Origin: Rhodococcus xishaensis
GTDB taxonomy: Bacteria; Actinomycetota; Actinomycetes; Mycobacteriales; Mycobacteriaceae
DNA length: 64,000 bases
Direction of reading: 5' to 3'
NCBI RefSeq assembly: GCF_004011825.1
Contig: NZ_RKLO01000007.1
Location: 1-64,000 of the forward strand
The stretch's first letter is position 1. Every line of letters starts with the position of its first letter. This document shows positions 44,004 through 51,966 of this stretch, piece after piece. Under the pieces are notes generated by a model. It saw only the letters and a list, made by a program, of their open reading frames with translations, searched no databases and was not told the DNA's origin. The translations under genes were made by a program, and so were the position numbers.

Positions 44004-45005
44004 ATGGGGCGGCGATCTGCCGTTGTCGTGGGACTGGCGTCCGCACTGACGATATTGGGACCTGCGGCGGTGGCGCATGCCGCGCCCTGGGCGGTTACGC
44101 AGCAGGTCGCAGAGAGCTCGGCGGTCGTCGACAACGTGGTCGAGTTGACCGACCAGCGCACCGCGGTGTTCGTGGATTCGCCCTCGATGGGCAGGGTGGT
44201 GCAGGTGCAGATCCTGCACCCGGAGGGCGACGAGCCCCGGCCGTCGTTGTACCTGCTCGATGGCGTCAATGCCGGGTCCGAGTCCAACTACCAGGAGAGC
44301 ACCTGGACGCAGATGACGGACGTCGTCGAGTTCTTCGCCGACAAGAACGTCAACGTCGTTCTGCCCATCGGCGGGCTCGCCAGCTACTACACCGACTGGG
44401 CCCAAGCCGACCCGGTTCTCGGCGAGAACCAGTGGGAGACCTTTCTGACCCGTGAGCTGCCCCCGATCGTCGACGGCCAGTTCAACGGCAACGGGGTGAA
44501 CGCGATCGCGGGACTGTCGATGGGGGCGCAGGGCGCAATGACGCTCATCACCCGCAACCCTGACCTCTACTCCGGGGTCGCCGCCTTCAGCGGTTGCATG
44601 GACACCACCCGACTCGAATCAGAGCTCGCGGTGCGAGGCACAGTCGCGTCGAGGGGCGGCAACCCCGACAACATGTGGGGACCGCCCGGTGGTCCGGGGT
44701 GGCTGGAACACGATCCAACCGCGAACGCGGAGAGCCTGCGCGGCAAGGACATTTTCGTTTCGACTGGCAATGGCCTTCCCGGCCCCTACGAGGTCGGGGC
44801 ACCGGACATGGTCGAGAAGGTCGTTATCGGCGGGCCGCTCGAGATCGTGTCCAACTGGTGCACGCAGCTGTTTCAGCAGCGCCTCGAGCAGCTCGGCATC
44901 CCGGCGACCTATCTGTACCGCCCGTACGGAACGCACTCGTGGCCGTACTGGCAGGACGATCTGCATGAGGCGTGGCCTACCCTCGCGCGCTCGCTCGGTG
45001 TGTGA
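44004..45005 (+). CDS. Secreted mycolyltransferase/esterase (Ag85-like)
   Basis: The 333-residue protein has a signal peptide cleaved after AHA (about residue 26). It is an alpha/beta hydrolase of the antigen 85/corynemycolyltransferase family: LYLLDGVNAGSESNYQESTW (83-102) is the substrate loop, AGLSMGAQGAM (169-179) holds the nucleophile Ser172, and YGTHSWPYWQDDL carries the catalytic His. It transfers mycolic acids to trehalose or arabinogalactan outside the membrane. Shorter inserts than in Ag85A-C fit the Rhodococcus-type enzymes. Confidence 0.87.
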   Translation: MGRRSAVVVGLASALTILGPAAVAHAAPWAVTQQVAESSAVVDNVVELTDQRTAVFVDSPSMGRVVQVQILHPEGDEPRPSLYLLDGVNAGSESNYQESTWTQMTDVVEFFADKNVNVVLPIGGLASYYTDWAQADPVLGENQWETFLTRELPPIVDGQFNGNGVNAIAGLSMGAQGAMTLITRNPDLYSGVAAFSGCMDTTRLESELAVRGTVASRGGNPDNMWGPPGGPGWLEHDPTANAESLRGKDIFVSTGNGLPGPYEVGAPDMVEKVVIGGPLEIVSNWCTQLFQQRLEQLGIPATYLYRPYGTHSWPYWQDDLHEAWPTLARSLGV

Positions 45006-45047
45006 CGCGGTCCGGGTGAACGCGCGGGGCAGTCGGTTCCGGTTCAG

Positions 45048-46130
45048 TTACGGGGTGGGGATCCCGGCCAACTGAAGCGCAGCCGCCGACGTCGCGAAGG
45101 CCAGGAAGGCGTCGTTCTCGTGCGCGTCGCCGATCGTGACGCGGACGCCGTCGGTGGCGTACGGGCGGATCAACACTCCGGCGTCGGCGCTGGCCTGGCC
45201 GTAGGCGGCGGACCGGTCCCGCAGGGGCAGCCACACGAAGTTGGCCTCGGTGACCGAAACGTCGTAGCCGGCGGCGAGCAGAGCATCGCGGACGCGGTCG
45301 CGCTCGGCGACGACGACATGCGTGCGTTGCAACAGCTCGTCCCGAGCGCGCAGGCAGGCGATCGCCGCAGCCTGCGCCACCGAGCTGACACTGAACGTCG
45401 TGTGCACCTTCGCCAGCGCGGTGATGATCGCTGGATCGGCCACCGCGTAGCCGACTCGGATCCCCGCCAGTCCGTATGCCTTGGAGAACGTGCGCAGTAC
45501 GACGACGTTGGGTCGAGTCCGTGCCAGTTCGATGCCGTCGACACCGGAGCGGTTGTACTCGAAGTACGCCTCGTCGAGCGCGACGACGATGTTCGCGGGC
45601 ACCGCGTCGAGGAAGCGCTCGAGTTCCTCACGGCCCAGTGCGGTTCCGGTGGGGTTGTTCGGAGTGCACACGAAGATCAGCCGGGTGCGGTCGGTGATCG
45701 CCGCCAGCATCGCATCGAGATCGTGGCCCTGCTCTGCGGTCAGGGGAACCGGGACGGGTGTCGCACCGGCCACCTTCGTCACGACCGGGTAGGCCTCGAA
45801 CGAGCGCCACGCGTAGATCACCTCGTCCCCGTCTTTGCATGTGATCTGCACCAGTTCCTGGCAGAGGCCCACCGAGCCGCAGCCGGTCGCGATGCTCTCC
45901 GTTGGCACATCCAGTGACTCCGACAGGGCCCGGATCAGCGTGGCCGAAGTGTTGTCGGGGTAACGGTTCGCGGTCGCGGCAGCGTCGGCGATGGCCTGCG
46001 CGACACCGGGCAACGGCCCTTGTGTCGATTCGTTGCTCGCCAACTTGATCGCCCGCGGAGAACTGCGCCCGGGCACGTAGGCTGGGATGGAATCGAGGTC
46101 TGCGCGGGTCACACGGGTCACAGGGGTCAC
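45048..46130 (-). CDS. HisC2-like aminotransferase (histidinol-phosphate/aromatic)
   Basis: The 360-residue class I PLP aminotransferase starts with GTG at 46130. The N-terminus SIPAYVPG and KLASNESTQGPLP are HisC-type; NPTGTALGREELERFL, VVALDEAYFEY and the PLP lysine in RTFSKAYGLAGIRVGYA are present. The M. tuberculosis homologue Rv3772 (HisC2, Pat) lies in the same part of the chromosome and acts as an aromatic aminotransferase, so phenylalanine or tyrosine is the more likely substrate. It is divergent from the DLH-fold gene. Confidence 0.87.
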   Translation of the reverse strand: MTPVTRVTRADLDSIPAYVPGRSSPRAIKLASNESTQGPLPGVAQAIADAAATANRYPDNTSATLIRALSESLDVPTESIATGCGSVGLCQELVQITCKDGDEVIYAWRSFEAYPVVTKVAGATPVPVPLTAEQGHDLDAMLAAITDRTRLIFVCTPNNPTGTALGREELERFLDAVPANIVVALDEAYFEYNRSGVDGIELARTRPNVVVLRTFSKAYGLAGIRVGYAVADPAIITALAKVHTTFSVSSVAQAAAIACLRARDELLQRTHVVVAERDRVRDALLAAGYDVSVTEANFVWLPLRDRSAAYGQASADAGVLIRPYATDGVRVTIGDAHENDAFLAFATSAAALQLAGIPTP

Positions 46131-46192
46131 GATTGCGATTATGCGCTCTGGGAGCGCGTGCTTTCACGACGTGGTCGTGCCAAGGTTGATAT

Positions 46193-46918
46193 ATGCCGGG
46201 AATCCTCCGGGCCAGTGTGACTCTGCGCTCCGATGGCTCTGACCCCCAGGCGCGACCGCGGGTGCCGCTCACCGCCGTCGAGCCGGAGCGGCATGCGCGC
46301 GGTGGGATTGTGGTACTGCACGAATCCCGCGAGTTCACCGACGCGCTGATCGAGTTGATGGGCGCGCTCGCTGCGGAGGGATGGCTCGCGGTCGCGCCAC
46401 ACTTGTTCCATCGCGAACCTGCGCACAGCGACGCTGAGGTGTTCGGTCAGAACCTCTTCGACGACTTCGACGCCACCTTCGACTGGCTCGTCGACCGTGG
46501 CATCTATCCCGACTGCGTCGGCGTCCTCGGATTCGACGACGCGGGCAGTGCGGCGATGCTCGTCGCCACCAACCGGCCGGTCGGGGCGGTGGTGAGTGTC
46601 TCTGCGCACGGCATCGTCCACAAGCTCGCCGACGACACCCCCACCCTGGTCGAGGCGGCCCCGGCGCTGAAAGCGCCCTGGCTCGCGCTGTACGGAGCCG
46701 ACGACCCCCGCACTCCGCCCGCGCACGTCGACCTGCTCCGAGAGGCGGTCGCGCACGCCGAGGTCGCCACAAACATCGTCAGCTACGCCGGACTTGCGCA
46801 CCGGGCCGACGAGCCGCCGGTGCCGGAGCCGGGCGCCGCAGACGACGATCCGCTCGTCATCGCCATCCTCGATGCGCAACGCCGGATCTTCAACTGGTTC
46901 GACGCGAACCTTCGGTGA
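46193..46918 (+). CDS. Dienelactone hydrolase-fold protein lacking the nucleophile
   Basis: The 241-residue protein has the DLH fold: GIVVLHESREFTDALIELMGALAAEGWLAVAPHLF and a late LALYGADDPRTPP with the acid. The nucleophile elbow, usually G-x-C-x-G-G (or Ser), reads GVLGFDDAGSAAM, with Asp in place of Cys. The expected histidine may be in YAGLAHRAD. It is probably not a classical dienelactone hydrolase; it may be a non-hydrolytic homologue. It is divergent from the hisC2-like gene and followed by tRNA genes. Confidence 0.77.
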   Translation: MPGILRASVTLRSDGSDPQARPRVPLTAVEPERHARGGIVVLHESREFTDALIELMGALAAEGWLAVAPHLFHREPAHSDAEVFGQNLFDDFDATFDWLVDRGIYPDCVGVLGFDDAGSAAMLVATNRPVGAVVSVSAHGIVHKLADDTPTLVEAAPALKAPWLALYGADDPRTPPAHVDLLREAVAHAEVATNIVSYAGLAHRADEPPVPEPGAADDDPLVIAILDAQRRIFNWFDANLR

Positions 46919-47012
46919 CTCGCCGGACATGAGACCCTGAACAGTAGTTTTGCGTTTCTCGGCCAACTCTGTGTACTGTTTCGCTCGGCGGTTCGAAAGG
47001 GCCGGCCCCCAA

Positions 47013-47100
47013 GGAGGCGTGCCAGAGCGGCCGAATGGGACTCACTGCTAATGAGTTGTCCCTTTATAGGGGACCGGAGGTTCAAATCCTCTCGCCTCCG
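47013..47100 (+). tRNA. tRNA-Ser (anticodon GCU)
   Basis: The acceptor stem GGAGGCG pairs with CGCCTCC (47093-47099). The anticodon loop CTGCTAA gives GCU. The long variable arm and GGTTCAAATCC T-loop fit a class II tRNA. CCA is encoded at 47101-47103. Confidence 0.95.
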
Positions 47101-47149
47101 CCACGCTGGTTCTCGTATAGTCCAGCAACAAATGAACATGTCTGGATAT

Positions 47150-47222
47150 GCGCCCGTAGCTCAACGGATAGAGCATCTGACTACGGATCAGAAGGTTAGG
47201 GGTTCGAATCCCTTCGGGCGCA
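47150..47222 (+). tRNA. tRNA-Arg (anticodon ACG)
   Basis: The acceptor stem GCGCCCG pairs with CGGGCGC (47215-47221). The anticodon loop CTACGGA gives ACG, which is deaminated to ICG. The T-loop is GGTTCGAATCC. CCA is not fully encoded. Confidence 0.95.
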
Positions 47223-47228
47223 CGCAAA

Positions 47229-47277
47229 GCCCCAGGTGAAGCACCGTTGTTGACGGTCGAATCGCCTGGGGCCTTTT
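47229..47277 (+). terminator. Rho-independent terminator after tRNA-Arg
   Basis: An inverted repeat GCCCCAGG (47229-47236) and CCTGGGGC (47265-47272), extended by weaker pairs, is followed by CTTTT. It lies six bases after the tRNA. Confidence 0.85.
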
Positions 47278-47416
47278 CGTGTCTCGCTCCGAAGCCGCTA
47301 GCGTTCGAGGGCGGAGATCGGCCGAGTGCACGCCGAACGACGAAGGGCCGGAGCAGCTTCGGATGGATCAAGCAACCCGTCCATCCACTCGGGCCAACCC
47401 GCCCCGGTGACCTCGG

Positions 47417-47974
47417 TCAGCTGGAACTCGAGTCGTTCTCATCCTCATCTGTGATCCGTGCGATACCGATGCTGGGGCCGCCGTCTGGCAGTTGCACGAG
47501 CGGGCTGTTGACGAACTTCAGCGTCGTTTCGTCCCACCTCATCAGCGGGAATGCGACGTTGTCCTGCCACGTCTCGTGCAGATTGACGAGGATCGAAGTG
47601 CTGCGGAAGCCGCGGGGTATGACCCAGAAGGTGTCCGGGGCGACGGCACCGAGGCCCACGAACTTCACTGTGGGCGAACTCAGTGCGTCGATGTCGTACA
47701 CCCGCCGGTACTCGGTCAGGGTCAACATCGATTTCGGTGCGGAGTACTCGTTGGTGACAACCGCTTCGTAGATCGGGAGCCCGGCGTTCCGGGCTGCGAT
47801 CAGAGTCTGGGTCGTCATCGCCTCGGGTGCTGCGACGCTACCGAGAGAAGCACTCCCGGCGCTCGAGCCCGGCGGATCCGTAGCTGCGCCCGCTGGTGCC
47901 GTCACTCCACTACCGAGCGCGACGGCAGCGACGGCCCCCACAAGTGCACGCTTCGCCGCTTTGCCGATACTCAT
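47417..47974 (-). CDS. Secreted protein of unknown function
   Basis: The 185-residue protein starts with ATG at 47974. A signal peptide (KRALVGAVAAVALGSGVTAPAGA) is cleaved near residue 31. The mature part is not repetitive and has no cysteines; it contains EYRRVYDIDALSSPTVKFVGLG, FWVIPRGFRSTSILVNLHETWQDNVAFPLMRW and an acidic-serine C-terminus. No family is recognised. Only other small secreted or membrane genes lie beside it. Confidence 0.7.
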   Translation of the reverse strand: MSIGKAAKRALVGAVAAVALGSGVTAPAGAATDPPGSSAGSASLGSVAAPEAMTTQTLIAARNAGLPIYEAVVTNEYSAPKSMLTLTEYRRVYDIDALSSPTVKFVGLGAVAPDTFWVIPRGFRSTSILVNLHETWQDNVAFPLMRWDETTLKFVNSPLVQLPDGGPSIGIARITDEDENDSSSS

Positions 47975-48124
47975 GTCCCCTCCTGTTGGCTACGGGCCAA
48001 GGGGACGGTTGATCAACACCCCCCGGCTGCATCTGCGTCTTGTGTACCGGCGAAGGGCCCGAGTCCGTTACGAGTGGAACCGTTTTGATCGGTTAGCAGG
48101 AATCTGTTCCGAACTCACTTGCGG

Positions 48125-48700
48125 TCAGAACTCGACCGAGCAGCGATCGTCGCCTCTGCCGGATCCATTCACGGATCCGATGACCCGGATACACGGCGTC
48201 GGGCTCTGGATTTGCCACTTCCCGGAGATGCCAAGGACGAAGTGGAACTTGGTGAACGAACGTGCCTCGTTTTGCCATACGCCCGCACCACCATCGATCG
48301 GGCCTTCGAATCCCCAGTACGGGGTCATGGTCTGCCCCCCGGAGTCGAGGGTGCGGGCATCGGTGATCGTGTTTCCATCAGAGCACCAATAACCGGTATG
48401 CCAGGCGGTGTAGACAGTGTTCCCGGCTGCCGCTCTCCCGTGATAGTCGGCTCGCATTGTCCAGCATCCAGCGGCCATGGGACTCACTGTGCGGCCATCC
48501 GATTCGGCCGCCCGCTGACTCGCATGTGCGGCGGCATCGACGGGAAGCTGCGCTTCTTCCTCGTAGACGACCTCGTTCACGAGCTGCGTACGCTCGAGCT
48601 GGGCACTGATGCCTTCATCCTGCGCCAGCCCGCCAACTGCCAGAACAGTCCCGGACACAACAAAGGCACCGAGAAGTGCGTTCCGTGCTTTGACCTTCAG
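48125..48700 (-). CDS. Secreted protein of unknown function, probable CTG start
   Basis: A GTG start at 48658 would cut a signal peptide in two. Reading back to a CTG at 48700 gives (M)KVKARNALLGAFVVSGTVLA followed by VGGLAQ, a complete signal peptide, with AAGGGGGAG five bases upstream and no in-frame ATG, GTG or TTG before the stop at the -1 end. The protein would be 191 residues. The mature part has an acidic N-terminus and four cysteines (GCWTM, YWCSDG, TPCIRV, DRCSVEF), probably in two disulfides. No family is recognised. Confidence 0.65.
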   Translation of the reverse strand: MKVKARNALLGAFVVSGTVLAVGGLAQDEGISAQLERTQLVNEVVYEEEAQLPVDAAAHASQRAAESDGRTVSPMAAGCWTMRADYHGRAAAGNTVYTAWHTGYWCSDGNTITDARTLDSGGQTMTPYWGFEGPIDGGAGVWQNEARSFTKFHFVLGISGKWQIQSPTPCIRVIGSVNGSGRGDDRCSVEF

Positions 48701-48821
48701 GTTTCTCCCCCTTCGAAGTAGTTACCCAGGCCTTGTCGTCGGAACCGGTGCAAGCCGGGTATCAACCTACACAAGGACATCCAAACGGTTAGTATCCTCT
48801 TCTTAAATCTCGGAGGGGCGT

Positions 48822-48899
48822 TTGGTCTCGACCTTGTTGATCGCAACTCTGGTGTTCATCGCGGCCGGGGTCCGTTCGGCGCTGATGCCGATGCCCTGA
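48822..48899 (+). CDS. 25-residue hydrophobic microprotein
   Basis: TTG at 48822 to TGA at 48897-48899 encodes one membrane helix, MVSTLLIATLVFIAAGVRSA plus five residues. GGAGGGG lies five bases upstream. The 101-residue membrane protein gene begins 12 bp downstream with its own GGGGGAG site, so the two look like a mini-operon. The TTG start and very short length make it uncertain. Confidence 0.45.
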   Translation: MVSTLLIATLVFIAAGVRSALMPMP

Positions 48900-48911
48900 T
48901 GGGGGAGTCTG

Positions 48912-49217
48912 ATGTCCAAAACTCAACATCCGCAGCATGATTCACCCGTCGCCGTGTCCTCATGGATGCCCGCGGTCACGCAAATTGCGGCAGTGGCGAG
49001 CGTCCCGCTGCTATTTTTCAATCCCTTCATTGCTGTGCCACTGGCGGTCGTCAGTATGGTTCTGAATCGGGATGTTGTCGTGGTCGGCGCGATCACCCTG
49101 GTCACAGCGGTGCTTCTCGGGCTGTCATTGTTCTCGGCTACCGGGACCGTCACCCCGGAGGAAGTCCTACCTGTAGAACCGCTTCCCGGCCTATTGCCGG
49201 AAATCCACCGTCGCTGA
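48912..49217 (+). CDS. Small membrane protein of unknown function (101 residues)
   Basis: Starts with ATG at 48912 after GGGGGAG. A polar N-terminus is followed by two hydrophobic segments, about 24-50 (AAVASVPLLFFNPFIAVPLAVVSMV) and 55-76 (VVVVGAITLVTAVLLGLSLF), and a proline- and glutamate-rich extracytoplasmic or cytoplasmic tail. No family is recognised. It is convergent with the HAD gene. Confidence 0.7.
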   Translation: MSKTQHPQHDSPVAVSSWMPAVTQIAAVASVPLLFFNPFIAVPLAVVSMVLNRDVVVVGAITLVTAVLLGLSLFSATGTVTPEEVLPVEPLPGLLPEIHRR

Positions 49218-49268
49218 TTCAGGAACGGCTTTCGATCGTGGGCGAGTTGTCAGTTGCCGGTGGCCGGG

Positions 49269-49946
49269 TCACCGCGGTAGGGCGGCCAGGGCGTCGATGA
49301 CACCCGGCAGGGTGTCCGAGCTGACGTCTGCCTCGGTGAACGCGGGGGTCGCAACGGTCTCGAGTCGCGGGCACCAGCCGGTGGTCAACCCGGCACGGTG
49401 TGCGCCGTGGATGTCCCAGGAGTGCACGGCGACGAGGGCGACCCGCTCGGCGGGTACCCGTGCCCTGCTGATCGCTAGTTCGTATGGCTCTGGCGCCGGC
49501 TTCCAGATCTTGACCTCGTCGACCGAGAGGACCTCCTCGATCTGTGGTGTGAGTCCGGCGCGGGCGAGGAACGCTCGGGTTGCTTCTTCGGACCCGTTGG
49601 AGAGGGTGAAAACACGGAATCCGGCGCGCTTCGCGGTGTCGATTGCCTCCGCGGCGTCCGGTTGGGCGGTCAACTCGCGGAATCCGGCGACCGCGAAGTC
49701 GATCTGTTCGGGGGTGAGGGTCCCACGCGTTTCGGCCTGCAGCGAGGACGCGGCGACGTCGAGAAAGGTGCAGTAGCCGTGGGCCGCGGTGATCACCATG
49801 GCGTCGCGCAGCAACCGGGCGAACCACCGCTGCAGCAGCCCACTGGGCTGCTGCAGCCGGCTCAGCCGCGACTGCACCGCATCGAGTGATGCGAGCGTCT
49901 CGACGACGTCGAACACGACGACGTCCGGCCGAATCCGTGTGGTCAC
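49269..49946 (-). CDS. Haloacid dehalogenase-like hydrolase (type II)
   Basis: The 225-residue HAD protein starts at the GTG at 49946, which overlaps the stop of the upstream CMD-family gene (GTGA). The motifs are VVVFDVVETL (Asp nucleophile; the second Asp of DxD is replaced by Val, as in true 2-haloacid dehalogenases, whose motif is FDxYGTL), FTLSNGSEEATRAFL (motif II Ser) and VDEVKIWKPAPEPYELA (motif III Lys), then VAVHSWDIHGAHRAGL (motif IV). It could dehalogenate short 2-haloacids. It is coupled to an AhpD-like gene. Confidence 0.83.
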   Translation of the reverse strand: MTTRIRPDVVVFDVVETLASLDAVQSRLSRLQQPSGLLQRWFARLLRDAMVITAAHGYCTFLDVAASSLQAETRGTLTPEQIDFAVAGFRELTAQPDAAEAIDTAKRAGFRVFTLSNGSEEATRAFLARAGLTPQIEEVLSVDEVKIWKPAPEPYELAISRARVPAERVALVAVHSWDIHGAHRAGLTTGWCPRLETVATPAFTEADVSSDTLPGVIDALAALPR

Positions 49947-50494
49947 GTCGCGGATAGTCCCGGAGCTGGGGGAAGGTCGAGTTCGGTACCGACGTAGTGG
50001 TTGAAGTAGTTGGTGAACAGATTCACCGCGATGTGGGCGAACGCTTCGGTGAGTTCGGTTTCGGTCCACCCGGCGTCCAGCGCGGTCTTCCAGGTCGCGT
50101 CGTCGACCTCACCGACATTGCTGGTGGCCTCGCGGACCACGGCCAGCAACGGGCCGAGCTTGCTGTCAACACCGTCGTCGCCGCGACGGATTGCGATGGT
50201 CTGCTCTTCGCTGAGCCCGGCACCGATCGCCATCATGGTGTGGGCGGATTGGCAGTAGTCGCACGAGTCGACTGCACCGACGGCCAGGGCGATGGCCTCA
50301 CGGGTGCGCGCGTCGAAACTGCCGTGCTGTGCGATGGCGTCGCTGATCCCGGAGTATGCGGCGAGCACGACCGGTGAGTGCGCCATTTCGCCGTGAATAT
50401 TGAGGACTTTGCCGGTGCGTTTCGCCAGCGCCTGCAAGGTAGCCGTGCTGGCGTCGGGGGCGCTGTCGATCGTGTGAACTGGTATGCGGGGCAT
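49943..50494 (-). CDS. Carboxymuconolactone decarboxylase/AhpD-like protein
   Basis: The 183-residue all-alpha protein starts at the ATG at 50494; upstream in-frame codons add an unlikely basic stretch. The AhpD redox centre is present: AVDSCDYCQSAHT with CxxC and the following His. VLNIHGEMAHSPVVLAAYSGI precedes it. AhpD-like proteins are thiol peroxidase partners; others are decarboxylases, but the CxxC favours redox work. It is the first gene of a two-gene operon with the HAD hydrolase. Confidence 0.87.
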   Translation of the reverse strand: MPRIPVHTIDSAPDASTATLQALAKRTGKVLNIHGEMAHSPVVLAAYSGISDAIAQHGSFDARTREAIALAVGAVDSCDYCQSAHTMMAIGAGLSEEQTIAIRRGDDGVDSKLGPLLAVVREATSNVGEVDDATWKTALDAGWTETELTEAFAHIAVNLFTNYFNHYVGTELDLPPAPGLSAT

Positions 50495-50687
50495 CAACTG
50501 AACTCTCTCGAATGTCCGCGGGTACTCCTGGCGATCCACGGTGGATAACCAGGGAACCCGGTGAGATCGATAGATCTTCCCGGCAATAACGGCGTGTGGG
50601 CCATGCTCCGCACCTAGGACGATCGTGTGACCTCACCAGGCCGCGTATTCTGGCGGACCGGGGCCACGACCCGAAGGAGAGCGTGAA

Positions 50688-51614
50688 ATGTCCCCCGTCC
50701 CCGTCGCACTTGGCCCGACGAACCATCCGGTGCTGGTGGATGCCGTTGCTCGGGGCGGTGCGATCGTCGCTGCACAGGCCGATGCTCGCGCTCTCGTGTG
50801 GGCAGGCAACGACCCGGCGGCTTTTCCCGGCGATGTCCCCGAGACGATCCGATGGGTGCAATTGCCGTCGGCAGGCGTCGAGGAATGGTTCGCAGCTGGG
50901 GTCATCCAGCGTCACCCGGAGATCGTGTGGACGTCCGCGGCCGGGGCCTACGCCGCGACCGTCGCCGAGCACGCGTTCACGATGCTTCTCGCCGGGGTCC
51001 GCGGGCTGCCCGAGCACCTCGCCGCCACCACGTGGCGACAACGGGAGTTGTTCGACTTGGTCGGAACCCTGCGCGGCTCCCGCGTCGGGATCGTCGGCGC
51101 CGGCGGGATCGGACGAGCGCTGATTCCGATGCTCGCTTCGGTCGGCGCCACGACGGTAGCCGTGAACCGCTCGGGCCGACCCGTCCACGGCGCCGACGAG
51201 ACCATCCCCGCAGACCGCGTCGACGAGGTCTTTTCGACGGTCGACCACGTGGTGATCGCGGCGCCGGCCACCTCCGAGACCCAGCATCTGGTCGGGCGGG
51301 AGCAGTTGTCCCGGCTGGGATCGCGGTCCTGGGTGATCAACGTCGCGCGCGGTTCCCTCGTCGACACAGAGGCCCTGGTGGAGGTGCTGCGGGACCGCCG
51401 TATCGGTGGAGCCGGTCTCGATGTGACCGATCCCGAGCCACTGCCGGACGGGCATCCGCTGTGGGAATTACCGAACGCGATCGTCACACCGCACGACTCC
51501 AACCCGCCATCACTGCGCTCGCCCGCCTACGCCGAGCACGTCGCGGAGAACGTACGCCGGTTTGTCGCGGGCGAAGACCTCATGGCGCGGGTCGACCCGG
51601 TCGCCGGCTACTGA
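50688..51614 (+). CDS. D-isomer-specific 2-hydroxyacid dehydrogenase
   Basis: The 308-residue NAD-dependent dehydrogenase starts with ATG at 50688 after GAAGGAGAG. The Rossmann motif VGIVGAGGIGRALIPML (about 127-143) and the catalytic residues in WVINVARGSLVD (Arg), DVTDPEPLPDGHPLW (Glu) and AIVTPHDSNPP (His) are present. Substrate (glyoxylate, hydroxypyruvate or another 2-keto acid) not determinable. Divergent from the CMD gene. Confidence 0.9.
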   Translation: MSPVPVALGPTNHPVLVDAVARGGAIVAAQADARALVWAGNDPAAFPGDVPETIRWVQLPSAGVEEWFAAGVIQRHPEIVWTSAAGAYAATVAEHAFTMLLAGVRGLPEHLAATTWRQRELFDLVGTLRGSRVGIVGAGGIGRALIPMLASVGATTVAVNRSGRPVHGADETIPADRVDEVFSTVDHVVIAAPATSETQHLVGREQLSRLGSRSWVINVARGSLVDTEALVEVLRDRRIGGAGLDVTDPEPLPDGHPLWELPNAIVTPHDSNPPSLRSPAYAEHVAENVRRFVAGEDLMARVDPVAGY

Positions 51615-51735
51615 TCCACACCTCAACTGACACGGTCGGGGATGAGTTCCGGGGCGAATCCTGGGCCCGGGGGTTTACGTGGAATGCCCGAATGCCTAAC
51701 CTAGCGGGAACGCCCAACTCGACTAAGGATTTCCG

Positions 51736-51912
51736 GTGCAACACCACAGACCGCACACAGACGGAATCACCACGCGATCGAGCGATGCGGCTCGCATCCG
51801 TCGGCTCGCCCAACGCATCGCCGATACGAGTGACAAGGCCGCCAACATCGCGGCGGCCGGCGAGATCATTCGGCTCGCCGCCACACTCGAGAAGGAGCGT
51901 GAACGCGTGTAG
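51736..51912 (+). CDS. 58-residue helical protein of unknown function
   Basis: GTG at 51736 to TAG at 51910-51912 encodes MQHHRPHTDGITTRSSDAAR and then an alanine- and arginine-rich stretch predicted to be one or two amphipathic helices (RRLAQRIADTSDKAANIAA, RLAATLEKERERV). No clear ribosome site is seen. The third-position GC is high, as in real genes here. No family is recognised. Confidence 0.55.
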   Translation: MQHHRPHTDGITTRSSDAARIRRLAQRIADTSDKAANIAAAGEIIRLAATLEKERERV

Positions 51913-51966
51913 TCACCGCCACGACCCGGGTCGTCCCGGGCCGCGGGTCCCGCTCGCTGTGACCGC

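Noticed and set aside
43597-44046. 149-codon minus-strand frame in the gap before the mycolyltransferase
   Set aside because: No ribosome site, no recognisable family, and it overlaps the next gene's start.
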